The notes: generated by a model from the letters alone, not told the origin. Shown: positions 18,074 through 28,088, numbered from the stretch's first letter. The stretch: 64,000 bases of DNA from UPXZ01 sp964634605 (GCA_964634605.1 CAZWLJ010000007.1:25473-89472), one strand, 5' to 3'. Numbers and translations: made by a program.

Positions 18074-19771
18074 ATGAAAACACACGTAATTAAATGGATT
18101 GTTCTTGCAGGGATTGTTTTTTTAAGTTCCAATCTTCATGCGCAGGACAAAAATTTCTTTATTTTCCTGAGTTTCGGCCAGTCAAACATGGAAGGAGCTG
18201 CTCCGGTTGAACCTCAATACAAAAATGTTGATGCCCGATTCAGAATGATGGCTACCGTGGATTGTCCGGATCTTAACCGCAAAAAGGGAAACTGGTACAC
18301 AGCCATTCCGCCGCTTGTACGCTGTCAAACCGGACTGGGACCTTCCGATTTTTTCGGAAAAACCATGGTCGAATACCTTCCGGAAAACATCAGGGTCGGA
18401 ATAATTAACGTGGCCATTGGCGGATGTAAAATTGAATTGTTCGACAAGGAAAATTATCAGACATATACAGCAACGGCTCCCGACTGGATGAAAGGAATGA
18501 TAAATGCTTACGATGGTAATCCCTACAAACGGCTCATAGATATGGCATTGCTCGCTCAGCGCGACGGAGTAATCAAAGGAATTCTGCTGCATCAGGGCGA
18601 ATCAAACACCGGCGACGTTACCTGGCCTTCGAAGGTGAAACAAGTGTATGAAAATATCCTTTCAGATTTGAATTTGAAGGCAAAAGATGTTCCGCTGCTT
18701 GCCGGTGGTGTAGTACCTGCCGACCAAAACGGTCTATGCGCCGTGATGAACTCAATAATTTCCAAACTTCCTGAAACTATCCCAACGTCACATTTCATTC
18801 CGTCCGACGGTTGTCCCGAAGGAGGTGACAAACTGCACTTCTCTGCAAATGGGTATGAAATGCTCGGATACCGATATGCTTCAAAAATGCTCTCACTGCT
18901 GGGATTCAAAGCCGAAGTTCCGGATTATTTTGACAAACCGGGAAATGAAATTCTGCATGGAAAAATTGATACAATACAATATAAATCCAAAACGGTGGGG
19001 AATAAACGTAAAGCGCTGGTTTATACACCACCGGGATTTTCAAAAAAGAAGAAATATCCGGTTCTCTATCTGCTTCACGGAATAGGCGGCGATGAAAAAG
19101 AATGGCTTCGGGGCGGTCAGCCGCAGATAATACTTGACAATTTGTATGCTGAAGGGAAAATCAGGGACATGATTGTAGTGATGCCCAACGGACGTGCCAT
19201 GAAAGATGACCGTGCTGTTGGCGACATTATGGCTCCCGACAAAGTACAGGCATTTGCCGATTTCGAAAAGGATTTGCTCAATGACCTGATTCCTTTTATT
19301 GAGAAAAAATATCCTGCATTGAAAAATCGTGAAAGTCGTGCTATTGCCGGATTATCCATGGGTGGCGGTCAGTCGTTGAACTTTGGTCTGGGAAATCTCG
19401 ACAAATTTGCCTGGGTGGGTGGCTTCTCTTCCGCTCCGAACACGAAACCTCCCAAAGAACTGATTCCAGATGTGGAAGCCGCAAAAATGAAACTGAAATT
19501 ACTCTGGATTTCGTGCGGTGACAAGGATTGGCTGATTCCTTTCAGCCAGCGTACGCACAATTATTTGAGCGAAAACAACATTGAACACATTTACCGGATT
19601 ATTCCGGATGGTAATCATGATTTCAAAGTTTGGAAAGAAGGACTCTATAACTTTTCTCAACTACTTTTCAAGCCGGTGACACCATTTTTGATTAAAAGTT
19701 ATACCAATATTCCACCTGAAAGTAAAAGAATTGGAAAAAACGAATTTCCTGTAAGAGATACTGCGAAGTAA
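18074..19771 (+). CDS. Bifunctional esterase: N-terminal CE6 acetylxylan esterase fused to C-terminal CE1 esterase
   Basis: 565 residues with a Sec signal (LHAQ). Residues about 27-280 are a CE6 (DUF303/SASA) SGNH domain with Ser37 in SFGQSNMEGAAP, HQGESNTGD, and His255 in DKLHFSANGYEMLG. Residues about 295-545 are a CE1 alpha/beta hydrolase with LYLLHGIGGDEKEW, Ser428 in AGLSMGGGQSLNFG and a late GNHDFKVW histidine. Both active sites look intact. A single chain would thus remove acetyl groups from the backbone and an acyl group (ferulate or acetate) from elsewhere. It is the last gene before a 295-base gap and the SusC gene. Confidence 0.9.
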   Translation: MKTHVIKWIVLAGIVFLSSNLHAQDKNFFIFLSFGQSNMEGAAPVEPQYKNVDARFRMMATVDCPDLNRKKGNWYTAIPPLVRCQTGLGPSDFFGKTMVEYLPENIRVGIINVAIGGCKIELFDKENYQTYTATAPDWMKGMINAYDGNPYKRLIDMALLAQRDGVIKGILLHQGESNTGDVTWPSKVKQVYENILSDLNLKAKDVPLLAGGVVPADQNGLCAVMNSIISKLPETIPTSHFIPSDGCPEGGDKLHFSANGYEMLGYRYASKMLSLLGFKAEVPDYFDKPGNEILHGKIDTIQYKSKTVGNKRKALVYTPPGFSKKKKYPVLYLLHGIGGDEKEWLRGGQPQIILDNLYAEGKIRDMIVVMPNGRAMKDDRAVGDIMAPDKVQAFADFEKDLLNDLIPFIEKKYPALKNRESRAIAGLSMGGGQSLNFGLGNLDKFAWVGGFSSAPNTKPPKELIPDVEAAKMKLKLLWISCGDKDWLIPFSQRTHNYLSENNIEHIYRIIPDGNHDFKVWKEGLYNFSQLLFKPVTPFLIKSYTNIPPESKRIGKNEFPVRDTAK

Positions 19772-19924
19772 TCAAAATCCGGTCACTTTTTTCAGAATGT
19801 GAATTTCTGAATGGATATTTCTTACACAGATTCCGGACTTTTTTTTAGGAAATATTACGAAAAACGTCACATATCCGGAAGAAGACTTAAACAGGCAAGA
19901 ATAAGTATCATTTCTGCGTTTCAG

Positions 19925-19950
19925 GTTATAAATACACAAGTATTTGTAAC
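19925..19950. promoter_or_regulatory. Inverted repeat in the leader of the SusC gene
   Basis: The gap 19772-20066 contains one notable structure: a 10-base inverted repeat (19925-19934 and 19941-19950, with one G-T pair) and a six-base loop. No T run follows, so it is not a terminator. A TAGTTTTG at 19982-19989 fits the Bacteroidota -7 box, but no matching -33 box is visible. The repeat could be an operator or an mRNA leader hairpin. The rest of the gap is AT-rich and I see no gene in it. Confidence 0.35.
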
Positions 19951-20066
19951 AAAAGGGAAAGGAATCATTAAAATATTAAATTAGTTTTGAGCGTAAATAT
20001 CAAATCAGTAATCAATTAACAAAATTTTCAGATGTTATTAAATTATTAAAATTATTCTGCAGTTTT

Positions 20067-23000
20067 ATGAAAAAAAACAAGACATTCAAATCTGCGGTAC
20101 TTTTTGTTTTATTTATGATTATTCCTTTCGGAGTATTCTCACAAATAACAATCAGAGGAACCGTCACTGACGCCACCAACGAAACATTGGTAGGTGTGAG
20201 CATTATGGAAACTGGTACCGGAAACGGTACAGTAACTGATTTAAACGGCAATTATGAAATTAAGGTTGCCGGAAATGCATCGCTTACTTTCAGCTACGTA
20301 GGTTTTTTCAGCCAGACAATTGCCGTGAAAGGACAACAGGTAATCAATGTTGTGCTTCAGGCAGACGTTGTGGGACTGGAAGAAATTGTAGTTATCGGTT
20401 ACGGAAGTTTGCGGAAGGAAGCCGTAACTGGTTCAGTGGCTTCGATGGACGGAAGTAAACTTACCGAAATACAATCCGGAAATGTTACTTCAGCCCTTTC
20501 AGGACGTATTGCCGGAGTACAGTTAACTCAAACGAGTTCGAAACCCGGTGATGATATGCGTATCCGCATCCGCGGTACACGTTCATTCAGTGGCGACAAC
20601 GATCCGTTGGTTGTGCTCGACGGAATTCCCTTTGCAGGAACTTTCGGAGATATCAATCCCAACGACATTAAAAGTATAGATATTCTGAAAGATGCTTCTG
20701 CAACAGCTATCTACGGCTCGCGCGGTGCAAACGGTGTGATTATCGTTACCACTAAAAAAGGTGTTCCGGGTCAGAAAGCTAAACTGACTTACAATGCATT
20801 TACCGGAGTAAAAACACTCTACAACCGTTATCCGATGATGAGCGGTGACGAATTGTACGAAGTAAGAAAAATTGCGGGTGTTTACAAAGATACGCAGGGC
20901 AATCCAACCATGGGAGCCGACGAAGCTCAGGGTGTCAATACCGACTGGCAAAGCCTGCTCTTTAAAAACGGAAACGTACAAAGTCATGACGTGGGCATAT
21001 CAGGAGGTACCGAAGGTGGAAGTTATAATTTTGGTGGAAGTTACTTCAAAGACCAGGCCTTACTTCCCGGACAGAATTACAGCCGTATAAACCTGCGAGC
21101 CAGTGTGGATCAAAGTGTGGGCAAGTACCTCCGCTTTGGATTAACATCAAACAATAGTTACACCAACTCCAACGGCAGAAGCATCGGTATGCTCAATACA
21201 CTTATGCTCTCTTCACTTATTAATCCTTACAAGGAAGATGGAAGCTGGAAACAAAGAGTAAGCTCTGTTAACGATCAGAATGTTTGGGTTTACTCACGCG
21301 ATTCTTATGAAAGTTTAGGCGATAAATTTGCCGATAACCAACGCGGTTTCGCTTCCTACAACTCATTGTTCGGCGAAGTGAAAATTCCATGGGTGGAAGG
21401 TTTGAGTTACCGGCTGAATTTAGGTCTCAATCTTCGCGGTGCCAACAGAGGCCAGTATCGCGGGATAGGTACACTCAACGACGCTTCCACAGCTCAGGCA
21501 AACGGTTCGCTGGATAAACGTCTGACAACTCAGTGGGTTGCTGAAAACATAGTGACTTATGATAAAACTTTTAACAAACATCACATCAATCTCACCGGAT
21601 TGTATTCATCGGAAAAAACGCAATACGACCGTTCATACGTATCTGCTATTAACATTCCTGCCGATTTCTTCCTCTACTGGAATCTGGGACAGGCAGCTAA
21701 AGCAGACGTTACGGTATCACCGAATGAACAGGTTTATCAGGACTGGGGTTTAACCTCATGGATGGGACGTGTGATGTATGATTATGATAACCGTTATATG
21801 CTGAGCGTTGCATTACGTTCCGATGGTTCGTCGCGGTTGGCTGACGGATATAAATGGCATACATATCCCGCTGTTTCGGCAGGATGGAATATCGGCAAGG
21901 AAGCCTTTATAACAGATAACGCTGACTGGATTAATAATCTTAAACTTCGTCTCGGCTGGGGACAAACATCGAACCAGGCTGTATCGCCTTATGCCACACT
22001 CGGAAGTCTTAATACACGTCCTTACAATTTCGGAACCACCAATGTTACAGGTCTTTATGTTTCATCCGTGCCAAGTCCCGGATTAGGATGGGAATATTCA
22101 ATTACATACAATGCTGGTTTGGATTTCGCTCTGTTGAACAACCGCCTCTGGGGAAGCATCGACTATTATTCAACAAATACCAGGGATATATTGTATCAGG
22201 TGCCCCTGCCTCAAACATCAGGTGTAGGCAGTTATTGGGCTAATGTAGGTAAAGTAAAAAACAATGGGCTGGAACTTGCCCTCAACGGAATTATTATCGA
22301 CAATGTCGATGGATGGACATGGGAAGCCGGTGTTAATTTCTACACAAATCACAATGAAGTAACAGAAATTTCAAGTGGAGTGGATAAAGATCTTTCTATT
22401 TTCCTCTTCAAAGGTCATTCTATTAATTCCATATATGATTTCAAAAAAATCGGTATCTGGCAGGAAAATGATCCTTATCGTGATAATCTTGAACCCGGAG
22501 GACACGCAGGTATGATCAAAGTGCTTTATACCGGAGAATATGGTGCAGACGGAAAACCGGTACGCGCCATTAAAGACGACGATAAACAGGTACTCAAGGT
22601 TGATCCTGACTGGTTGGGTGGTTTCAATACCCGCGTGGCATACAAAAGATGGGACATGAACGTTATTGGTTCTTATCAGCACGGTGGTATTCTGATTAGT
22701 GCACTGCATTCGTCTAACGGTTACCTCAACCTGCTTACTGGTCGTCGTGGTCAGATAAAAGTAGATTACTGGACTCCCGAAAATACCGATGCCAAATACC
22801 CGATACCGGCAGCTCCTCAAAGTGGCGACAATCAAAAATACGGCAGCACATTAGGATATTTCGATGCATCTTATTTCAAAGTGGGACAAATTACGCTGGG
22901 TTACAATCTTGACTCAAAAATGAACTGGTTCAAAGATCTCGGTTTTGGCTCTGCACGGCTTTACTTCACGCTGCAAAATGCCTTTGTACTGTTCTCGCCA

Positions 23001-23162
23001 TTTGCAAGTGAAACCGGCCTGGATCCGACAACCAACTCTTTCGGAAACGAAAATGCAGCCGTAACTACCGGTTTGCCATATCGGGCAACTCAAATGCCGG
23101 TAGTGAGCGCCAATTCACCTCAGACACGTAATTATGTATTCGGACTCAGTTTGACGCTATAA
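20067..23162 (+). CDS. SusC/RagA family TonB-linked outer membrane transporter
   Basis: 1031 residues. A Sec signal (residues 1-25) is followed by a CarboxypepD_reg-like domain (ITIRGTVTDATNETLVGVSI, about 27-112), the SusC-specific EEIVVIGYGS segment, a plug domain (about 120-225, with RIRIRGTRSFSGDNDPLVVLDG and ASATAIYGSRGANGVIIVTT) and a long beta-barrel ending in the aromatic-poor NYVFGLSLTL strand. Such proteins import oligosaccharides through the outer membrane with energy from TonB. The paired SusD follows, separated by 156 bases. Its location inside the xylan enzyme run points to xylo-oligosaccharides as cargo. The substrate is inferred from neighbours only. Confidence 0.95.
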   Translation: MKKNKTFKSAVLFVLFMIIPFGVFSQITIRGTVTDATNETLVGVSIMETGTGNGTVTDLNGNYEIKVAGNASLTFSYVGFFSQTIAVKGQQVINVVLQADVVGLEEIVVIGYGSLRKEAVTGSVASMDGSKLTEIQSGNVTSALSGRIAGVQLTQTSSKPGDDMRIRIRGTRSFSGDNDPLVVLDGIPFAGTFGDINPNDIKSIDILKDASATAIYGSRGANGVIIVTTKKGVPGQKAKLTYNAFTGVKTLYNRYPMMSGDELYEVRKIAGVYKDTQGNPTMGADEAQGVNTDWQSLLFKNGNVQSHDVGISGGTEGGSYNFGGSYFKDQALLPGQNYSRINLRASVDQSVGKYLRFGLTSNNSYTNSNGRSIGMLNTLMLSSLINPYKEDGSWKQRVSSVNDQNVWVYSRDSYESLGDKFADNQRGFASYNSLFGEVKIPWVEGLSYRLNLGLNLRGANRGQYRGIGTLNDASTAQANGSLDKRLTTQWVAENIVTYDKTFNKHHINLTGLYSSEKTQYDRSYVSAINIPADFFLYWNLGQAAKADVTVSPNEQVYQDWGLTSWMGRVMYDYDNRYMLSVALRSDGSSRLADGYKWHTYPAVSAGWNIGKEAFITDNADWINNLKLRLGWGQTSNQAVSPYATLGSLNTRPYNFGTTNVTGLYVSSVPSPGLGWEYSITYNAGLDFALLNNRLWGSIDYYSTNTRDILYQVPLPQTSGVGSYWANVGKVKNNGLELALNGIIIDNVDGWTWEAGVNFYTNHNEVTEISSGVDKDLSIFLFKGHSINSIYDFKKIGIWQENDPYRDNLEPGGHAGMIKVLYTGEYGADGKPVRAIKDDDKQVLKVDPDWLGGFNTRVAYKRWDMNVIGSYQHGGILISALHSSNGYLNLLTGRRGQIKVDYWTPENTDAKYPIPAAPQSGDNQKYGSTLGYFDASYFKVGQITLGYNLDSKMNWFKDLGFGSARLYFTLQNAFVLFSPFASETGLDPTTNSFGNENAAVTTGLPYRATQMPVVSANSPQTRNYVFGLSLTL

Positions 23163-23190
23163 TTTAAAAACTATAAATTAAGGAAATAAA

Positions 23191-23304
23191 ATGAAACGAG
23201 TCCCGCCCCGGCAGAACAAGTTTCAAACATCCACTCAAAAAAATAAATAATTTCGTATGAAACGAGTCCTGTTTACGGGACGAGTTACATGTGACAACAA
23301 ATAA
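23191..23304 (+). repeat. Two mini-ORFs sharing a 13-base direct repeat between SusC and SusD
   Basis: ATGAAACGAGTCC occurs at 23191-23203 and again at 23257-23269. Each copy begins a short open frame: 23191-23250 (19 codons, MKRVPPRQNK...) and 23257-23304 (15 codons, MKRVLFTGRV...). The first has AAGGAAAT just upstream, an acceptable ribosome site. No such peptides are known to me. They may be a decayed duplication, leader peptides or chance. They fill most of the 156-base gap, which is long for a SusC-SusD junction. Confidence 0.4.
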
Positions 23305-23318
23305 ACAATTATTTACAC

Positions 23319-25262
23319 ATGAAAAATATAAAATCTAAATTCATTCTTGGTACACTGGTAATGACTATGTTTGCCGTTTCCTGTACCGATGTTTTGGAAG
23401 AAACCCCGCGCTCCATATATACTCCTGAATACTTTAAAACCGAACAGGGTGTTCAGGGCGGATTGGTTTCTTTATATGCCCATACCCGTTACATTTTCGG
23501 GCAATATTATTATGCTGCCCAGCAATGCGGTACTGACGAGTATACCTATGCACAAAGTGCCGATAACAACTTTAAGGATACCGATATGTCGGGTGTAGGT
23601 AGCCTGAATGCTTCGAGTGCCCGGTCAGATGTTGTCTGGAATGCTGCATTCACCAATATAAATACTGCCAGCGGTATTATCGAAAATGCTGCTTCCGTAG
23701 GTCTTTCGGAAGCCCTGATTTCCGAAGCCAGATTCTGGCGTGCATGGGATTATTTCGAACTGGTACAGAACTTTGGCGGTGTGCCACTGGATTTTGGCTC
23801 GGGTGAATTGAAGTTCAACACCACGCCTTCACGTGTTTCGAAGCGCAATACCGTTCCCGAAGTTTATACAAAAGCTATCTTCCCGGATTTGAAAATTGCT
23901 GTCGAAAACCTGCCTGACAAAGGACGAGTTACCGGTGGGGTAACCAAAACAGCTGCACGTCTGTATTTAGCCAAAGCATATCTGACTTACGGTTGGTGGC
24001 TGCAAAATCCCAACGGAATACCAACTTATCCTGAAACCCCGCGTACCGATCCTGACGGACACGATGCTGCCTGGTATTTCCAGCAAGCATACAATATTGC
24101 CCTCGAAGGAATTGATAAAGCAGGCGGTAATTTCAAATTGCTTGATTATTATTATGATGTAAATTTGGGAAGCAACGACCGCAATGCCGAAATCGTTCTT
24201 TACAGCGACCACGTACAGGACGAATATTACAATGCAGCAAGCCTTTCTTATTCCAACGGTGCAGCACCCGAATTTTACTCTACCTGGTTTGTTACCTGCA
24301 ATACTGGAAATATACGCAGTTCGGCTGACGGTACCAAATACGACGTATCTTCGGTTCAGCGCGAAGCCGTTCAGTGGGGCGGACGTCCCTGGACTCGTAT
24401 GGCTCCTCCAATCGAGGTGTTTACCAAAACATTTGCCGATAAAACCAATGACAGCCGGTACGACGGTACTTTTGCCACCGTATTTCCAGGTAACTGGGGT
24501 AAAAATAACAGAACTGAGGTTAGCTTGTTCAACGCCAATGGCTTGCCGGTTAAAAACGGAGAAGCTGTTCTAAGTTTCCTCGATGAAGACAATCCTGCCG
24601 TAGTTTATCCTAACGGTGCCGGAAAAAGTAATGTTGGTGCTGGTGAGCTGCCCGGAAGAGCCGACTGGGTTATCAATCCGAGTGGAATCAGCCGTATTTA
24701 CTATCCCGGTTTATGGAAAAAGGGAACATACCGTACCGACAACGGAACCGGATTGGGTCAACCGAATGGTGCTCTTACCCGTCCGTGGAACATTGCCAAA
24801 TTCTCTGAATTTTATTTCATAGCTGCCGAAGCTGCCGTGAAAGGTGCAACAGGAAGCAAAAGCGCCCGCGATCTGATCAACGTGATCCGTGCCCGTGCCG
24901 GTAAATGGCGTTTCAACAACAACGGACAATGGAAAGGACAGGGTGCAAAATCTCAAGATAACAGCGCTGCTATGATAGCAGCTACCCCTGCCACTATAGA
25001 TATTAATTATATCCTTGCCGAACGCAGCCGTGAATATTACGGTGAAGGTTATCGCTGGCTCGACCTCGTACGTACGCAAAAATGGGATGAAATTGCAAAA
25101 ACTTATACCATTTGCGGAATAGCTGCAGGTGACCATACACCTGTGAAAGTTAACCGTACAATTGAAAAATTTCATTATCTGCGTCCTGTACCGCAGGGTC
25201 AGATTGATGGCATGACTATGACTGATGAAGAAAAGAAAGCGTACCAGAATCCTGGTTATTAG
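23319..25262 (+). CDS. SusD/RagB family nutrient-binding lipoprotein
   Basis: 647 residues with a lipobox (AVSC, Cys22). The N-terminal VLEETPRSIYTPEYF is the usual SusD beginning (L-E-E-x-P plus F/Y-x-T-E), TPR-like helices follow, and the C-terminus has SARDLINVIRARAG, INYILAERSREYYGEGYRWLDL and the final LRPVPQGQIDGM. These are standard SusD signatures. It caps the SusC barrel coded just upstream and binds the oligosaccharide to be imported. It ends the second transcription block, since a terminator follows 17 bases later. Confidence 0.95.
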   Translation: MKNIKSKFILGTLVMTMFAVSCTDVLEETPRSIYTPEYFKTEQGVQGGLVSLYAHTRYIFGQYYYAAQQCGTDEYTYAQSADNNFKDTDMSGVGSLNASSARSDVVWNAAFTNINTASGIIENAASVGLSEALISEARFWRAWDYFELVQNFGGVPLDFGSGELKFNTTPSRVSKRNTVPEVYTKAIFPDLKIAVENLPDKGRVTGGVTKTAARLYLAKAYLTYGWWLQNPNGIPTYPETPRTDPDGHDAAWYFQQAYNIALEGIDKAGGNFKLLDYYYDVNLGSNDRNAEIVLYSDHVQDEYYNAASLSYSNGAAPEFYSTWFVTCNTGNIRSSADGTKYDVSSVQREAVQWGGRPWTRMAPPIEVFTKTFADKTNDSRYDGTFATVFPGNWGKNNRTEVSLFNANGLPVKNGEAVLSFLDEDNPAVVYPNGAGKSNVGAGELPGRADWVINPSGISRIYYPGLWKKGTYRTDNGTGLGQPNGALTRPWNIAKFSEFYFIAAEAAVKGATGSKSARDLINVIRARAGKWRFNNNGQWKGQGAKSQDNSAAMIAATPATIDINYILAERSREYYGEGYRWLDLVRTQKWDEIAKTYTICGIAAGDHTPVKVNRTIEKFHYLRPVPQGQIDGMTMTDEEKKAYQNPGY

Positions 25263-25279
25263 TTGATAAGGTGAAAATG

Positions 25280-25315
25280 GCTGGAGGGCAAAATGACCCT
25301 CCGGCTTATTTTTAT
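25280..25315 (+). terminator. Rho-independent terminator after SusD
   Basis: A nine-pair GC-rich stem (25280-25288 with 25297-25305, one G-T pair) and an eight-base loop precede a T-rich stretch. It closes the SusCD block ahead of the GH2 gene. Confidence 0.8.
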
Positions 25316-25342
25316 ATCCGGAATTAATAGAAGACTACTGTT

Positions 25343-28075
25343 ATGGCAAAATTTTTTACCAGAATATTCATTATTATTACAGGTATTTCCTTTTTTTCTT
25401 CATGCGCGTTGACAAAAGAAAAAGGATCAAATACCCGTGAGGTTATTTCTGTTAACGACGGATGGTCTTTTCATAAATATGATAAAGAAATGATCCCTGA
25501 CAACCTTATATATGATGTCAGGCCTGAAATTTCTCAAAACAATGAATATACAGTAGCTGATGCCAAACCGACTGAAGCACTGAAAACTGATTCGCAAAAC
25601 GGGGTTCTGAAACCCTGGATACTTCCTGCAGCAAACCATTTCATTAAAGATACAACCAAACATCATGTTCGTCCGGAAGGAAATCCGGGAATTGATTTCC
25701 CTTTTGTGCAAAATGAATTTGATGATACCGGCTGGCAAAAAGTAAATCTGCCGCATGATTGGGCTATAAACGCTTCTTTTTACAAAAGTGAAAATCCTGA
25801 AGTTGGTGGTGGCATGGGACGCCTTCCCGTCCACGGAGTAGCCTGGTACAGAAAAAAAATAGATATTTTACCTGCAGATTCAGTAAAATCTGTTTTTCTG
25901 GATTTTGAAGGTGTCATGTCATACGCCATTGTGTGGGTAAATGGTCATTTGGCAGGTGGATGGCCTTACGGATACAATTCCTGGCGGGTAGATATCACAC
26001 CTTATATAAGACCCGGAGGAGATAATCAGGTTGCCGTACGCGTGGACAACCCAAATAATTCCTCACGCTGGTATCCCGGAGCAGGAATTTACCGCAATGT
26101 ATGGCTGGTTAAAACCAGTCCTGTTCACATCGGTCAGTGGGGTACATACATTACTGCCAAAGACATTACCAGCTCATCAGCAACTCTCGAGCTCGAAATC
26201 AACATGGATAACGACTCAAGATCGGCTATTGATGTTGCTGTCAATACCTCTGTTTATGAATTGAAAGCCGACGGTTCAGGTAAGCCGAAAAAAGTGATTG
26301 ATTTCCCCGAAGTGCTGGTAAAAGTCTCGTCTGAAAAAAGTGTCACCGAAAAAGTATCGGTTAATATCAAAAATCCGAAACTTTGGGGACCTCCGCCAGC
26401 CCAATCGCCCAATCTGTATCTTGCCATAACTTCACTGACCCACAACGGCAAAATCATTGACCGGTACGAAACGCAGTTTGGAATTCGTCAACTGGAGTTT
26501 AATCCCGACAAAGGATTGATTGTAAACGGAGAACCTGTTAAAATTAAGGGAGTGAATCAGCATCATGATCTTGGAGCATTAGGTGCAGCATTCAATGTCA
26601 GAGCCGCCCGGCGTCAACTGGAAATACTTCAGGAAATGGGCTGCAACGCCATCCGGATGGCACACAATCCTCCATCGCCCGAACTGCTCAAACTAACCGA
26701 TCAGATGGGCTTTTTGGTTGTAAATGAGATATTTGACTCCTGGAAAAGAAAGAAAACTCCCCTGGATTTTCATCTGATTTTTTCCGATTGGGCAGAGGCT
26801 GACACCCGTGCTTTCGTTCGCCGCGACAGAAATCATCCTTCCGTTATCCTGTGGAGCTTCGGAAACGAAGTAGGAGAGCAGTACACGGGCCGGGAGGGAG
26901 CTGACCTGGCTCAGCAACTGAACGATTTTATCAGGGAAGAGGATCCAACCCGACCCACCACGCTCTCAATGAACTATGCAAAGCCTGATATGGAACTTCC
27001 GAAAGTACCGGATGTAATCGGACTCAACTATCAGGGAGAAGGAATCAGACAGGATCCGGAATTTGAAGGAACAGATCGTATCCGGACAGCACCGCAGTAT
27101 ATTGCTTTCCATGAAAAATTTCCCGGAAAAATGATTTTCAGCAGCGAAACAGCATCTGCTTTCAGCAGCAGAGGTGATTACCTGTTCCCTGTGACCGAAA
27201 GTATCAGCTCTATCGTAAGAGACGGCAGGGGAGGAGATTCAAAAAAAGCCCGGGTAAGCGCTTACGAACTTTATGCCGTAGATTTTGGTTCGTCAGCCGA
27301 TAAAGTATTCAAAATGCAGGATCAGCATCCGTTTGTTGCAGGTGAATTTGTATGGACAGGCTTTGATCATCTGGGTGAACCAACTCCTTACTACTCTTCG
27401 CGCAGTTCGTATTGCGGAATAATGGATATGGCCGGATTCAAAAAAGACCGTTTTTACCTCTACCAGTCACGCTGGCGCCCCGATATGCCAATGGTCCATA
27501 TATTGCCTCACTGGAACTGGCCCGAAAGAAAGGGCGAAATTACTCCGGTACATGTTTTTACATCGGGCGATGAGGTGGAGCTTTTTCTGAATGGAATTTC
27601 GATGGGGCGAAAGAAAAAACAACCCCTGGAATACCGCATCCGATGGGATGACGTGAAGTATGAACCGGGAGAACTGAAAGCCGTTGCCTATAAAAATGGC
27701 AAAAAATGGGCTGAAAACAGTATGAAAACAACGGAGAGTGCGGCAAAACTGACAGCCGTAGCAGACCGGACAACGATAAATTCAGATGGCAGCGACCTCT
27801 CGTTTATTACGGTGAGAATTGAGGACGATAATGGCCTGAATGTACCGCTAACGAGTAATTCCATCCTTTTCACCATCGAAGGACCGGGTGAAATTGTAGC
27901 AACTGACAATGGTGATCCGACCAATTTTACTCCATTCAATTCGCACGAGCGAAAAGCATTCAACGGCCTCTGCCTGGTGGTGGTAAAAGGGATTAAAGGT
28001 CAGTCAGGCAACATAAAAGTCATGGCCAAATCGGAAGGATTAAAAGCCGCTCAGGTTTTTATTGCCAGTAAATGA
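25343..28075 (+). CDS. GH2 glycosidase (beta-galactosidase-like), lipoprotein
   Basis: 910 residues with a lipobox (FSSC). A GH2 sugar-binding jelly-roll (about 45-250, with NLPHDWAI and WYPGAGIYRNVW), an Ig-like middle domain, and a (beta/alpha)8 catalytic domain are visible. The acid/base is Glu509 in WSFGNEVGEQ and the nucleophile Glu602 in FSSETAS. Two C-terminal beta domains follow (DUF4982-like from about 725, then a GH2 C5-like domain). The loop around residues 60-115 is longer than usual. In complex xylans galactose can cap arabinose branches, so removal of such caps is a plausible role; the substrate cannot be read from sequence. It starts the third block. Confidence 0.88.
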   Translation: MAKFFTRIFIIITGISFFSSCALTKEKGSNTREVISVNDGWSFHKYDKEMIPDNLIYDVRPEISQNNEYTVADAKPTEALKTDSQNGVLKPWILPAANHFIKDTTKHHVRPEGNPGIDFPFVQNEFDDTGWQKVNLPHDWAINASFYKSENPEVGGGMGRLPVHGVAWYRKKIDILPADSVKSVFLDFEGVMSYAIVWVNGHLAGGWPYGYNSWRVDITPYIRPGGDNQVAVRVDNPNNSSRWYPGAGIYRNVWLVKTSPVHIGQWGTYITAKDITSSSATLELEINMDNDSRSAIDVAVNTSVYELKADGSGKPKKVIDFPEVLVKVSSEKSVTEKVSVNIKNPKLWGPPPAQSPNLYLAITSLTHNGKIIDRYETQFGIRQLEFNPDKGLIVNGEPVKIKGVNQHHDLGALGAAFNVRAARRQLEILQEMGCNAIRMAHNPPSPELLKLTDQMGFLVVNEIFDSWKRKKTPLDFHLIFSDWAEADTRAFVRRDRNHPSVILWSFGNEVGEQYTGREGADLAQQLNDFIREEDPTRPTTLSMNYAKPDMELPKVPDVIGLNYQGEGIRQDPEFEGTDRIRTAPQYIAFHEKFPGKMIFSSETASAFSSRGDYLFPVTESISSIVRDGRGGDSKKARVSAYELYAVDFGSSADKVFKMQDQHPFVAGEFVWTGFDHLGEPTPYYSSRSSYCGIMDMAGFKKDRFYLYQSRWRPDMPMVHILPHWNWPERKGEITPVHVFTSGDEVELFLNGISMGRKKKQPLEYRIRWDDVKYEPGELKAVAYKNGKKWAENSMKTTESAAKLTAVADRTTINSDGSDLSFITVRIEDDNGLNVPLTSNSILFTIEGPGEIVATDNGDPTNFTPFNSHERKAFNGLCLVVVKGIKGQSGNIKVMAKSEGLKAAQVFIASK

Positions 28076-28088
28076 AACAGAAGTCAGA

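Noticed and set aside
19772..19860. Terminator after the CE6-CE1 gene
   Set aside because: There is a T run after CCGGAC, but the possible stem is only four to six pairs with a very long loop.
23191..23269. Possible start of a CRISPR array from the 13-base repeat
   Set aside because: Only two copies exist, the repeat is too short, and no cas gene is near.
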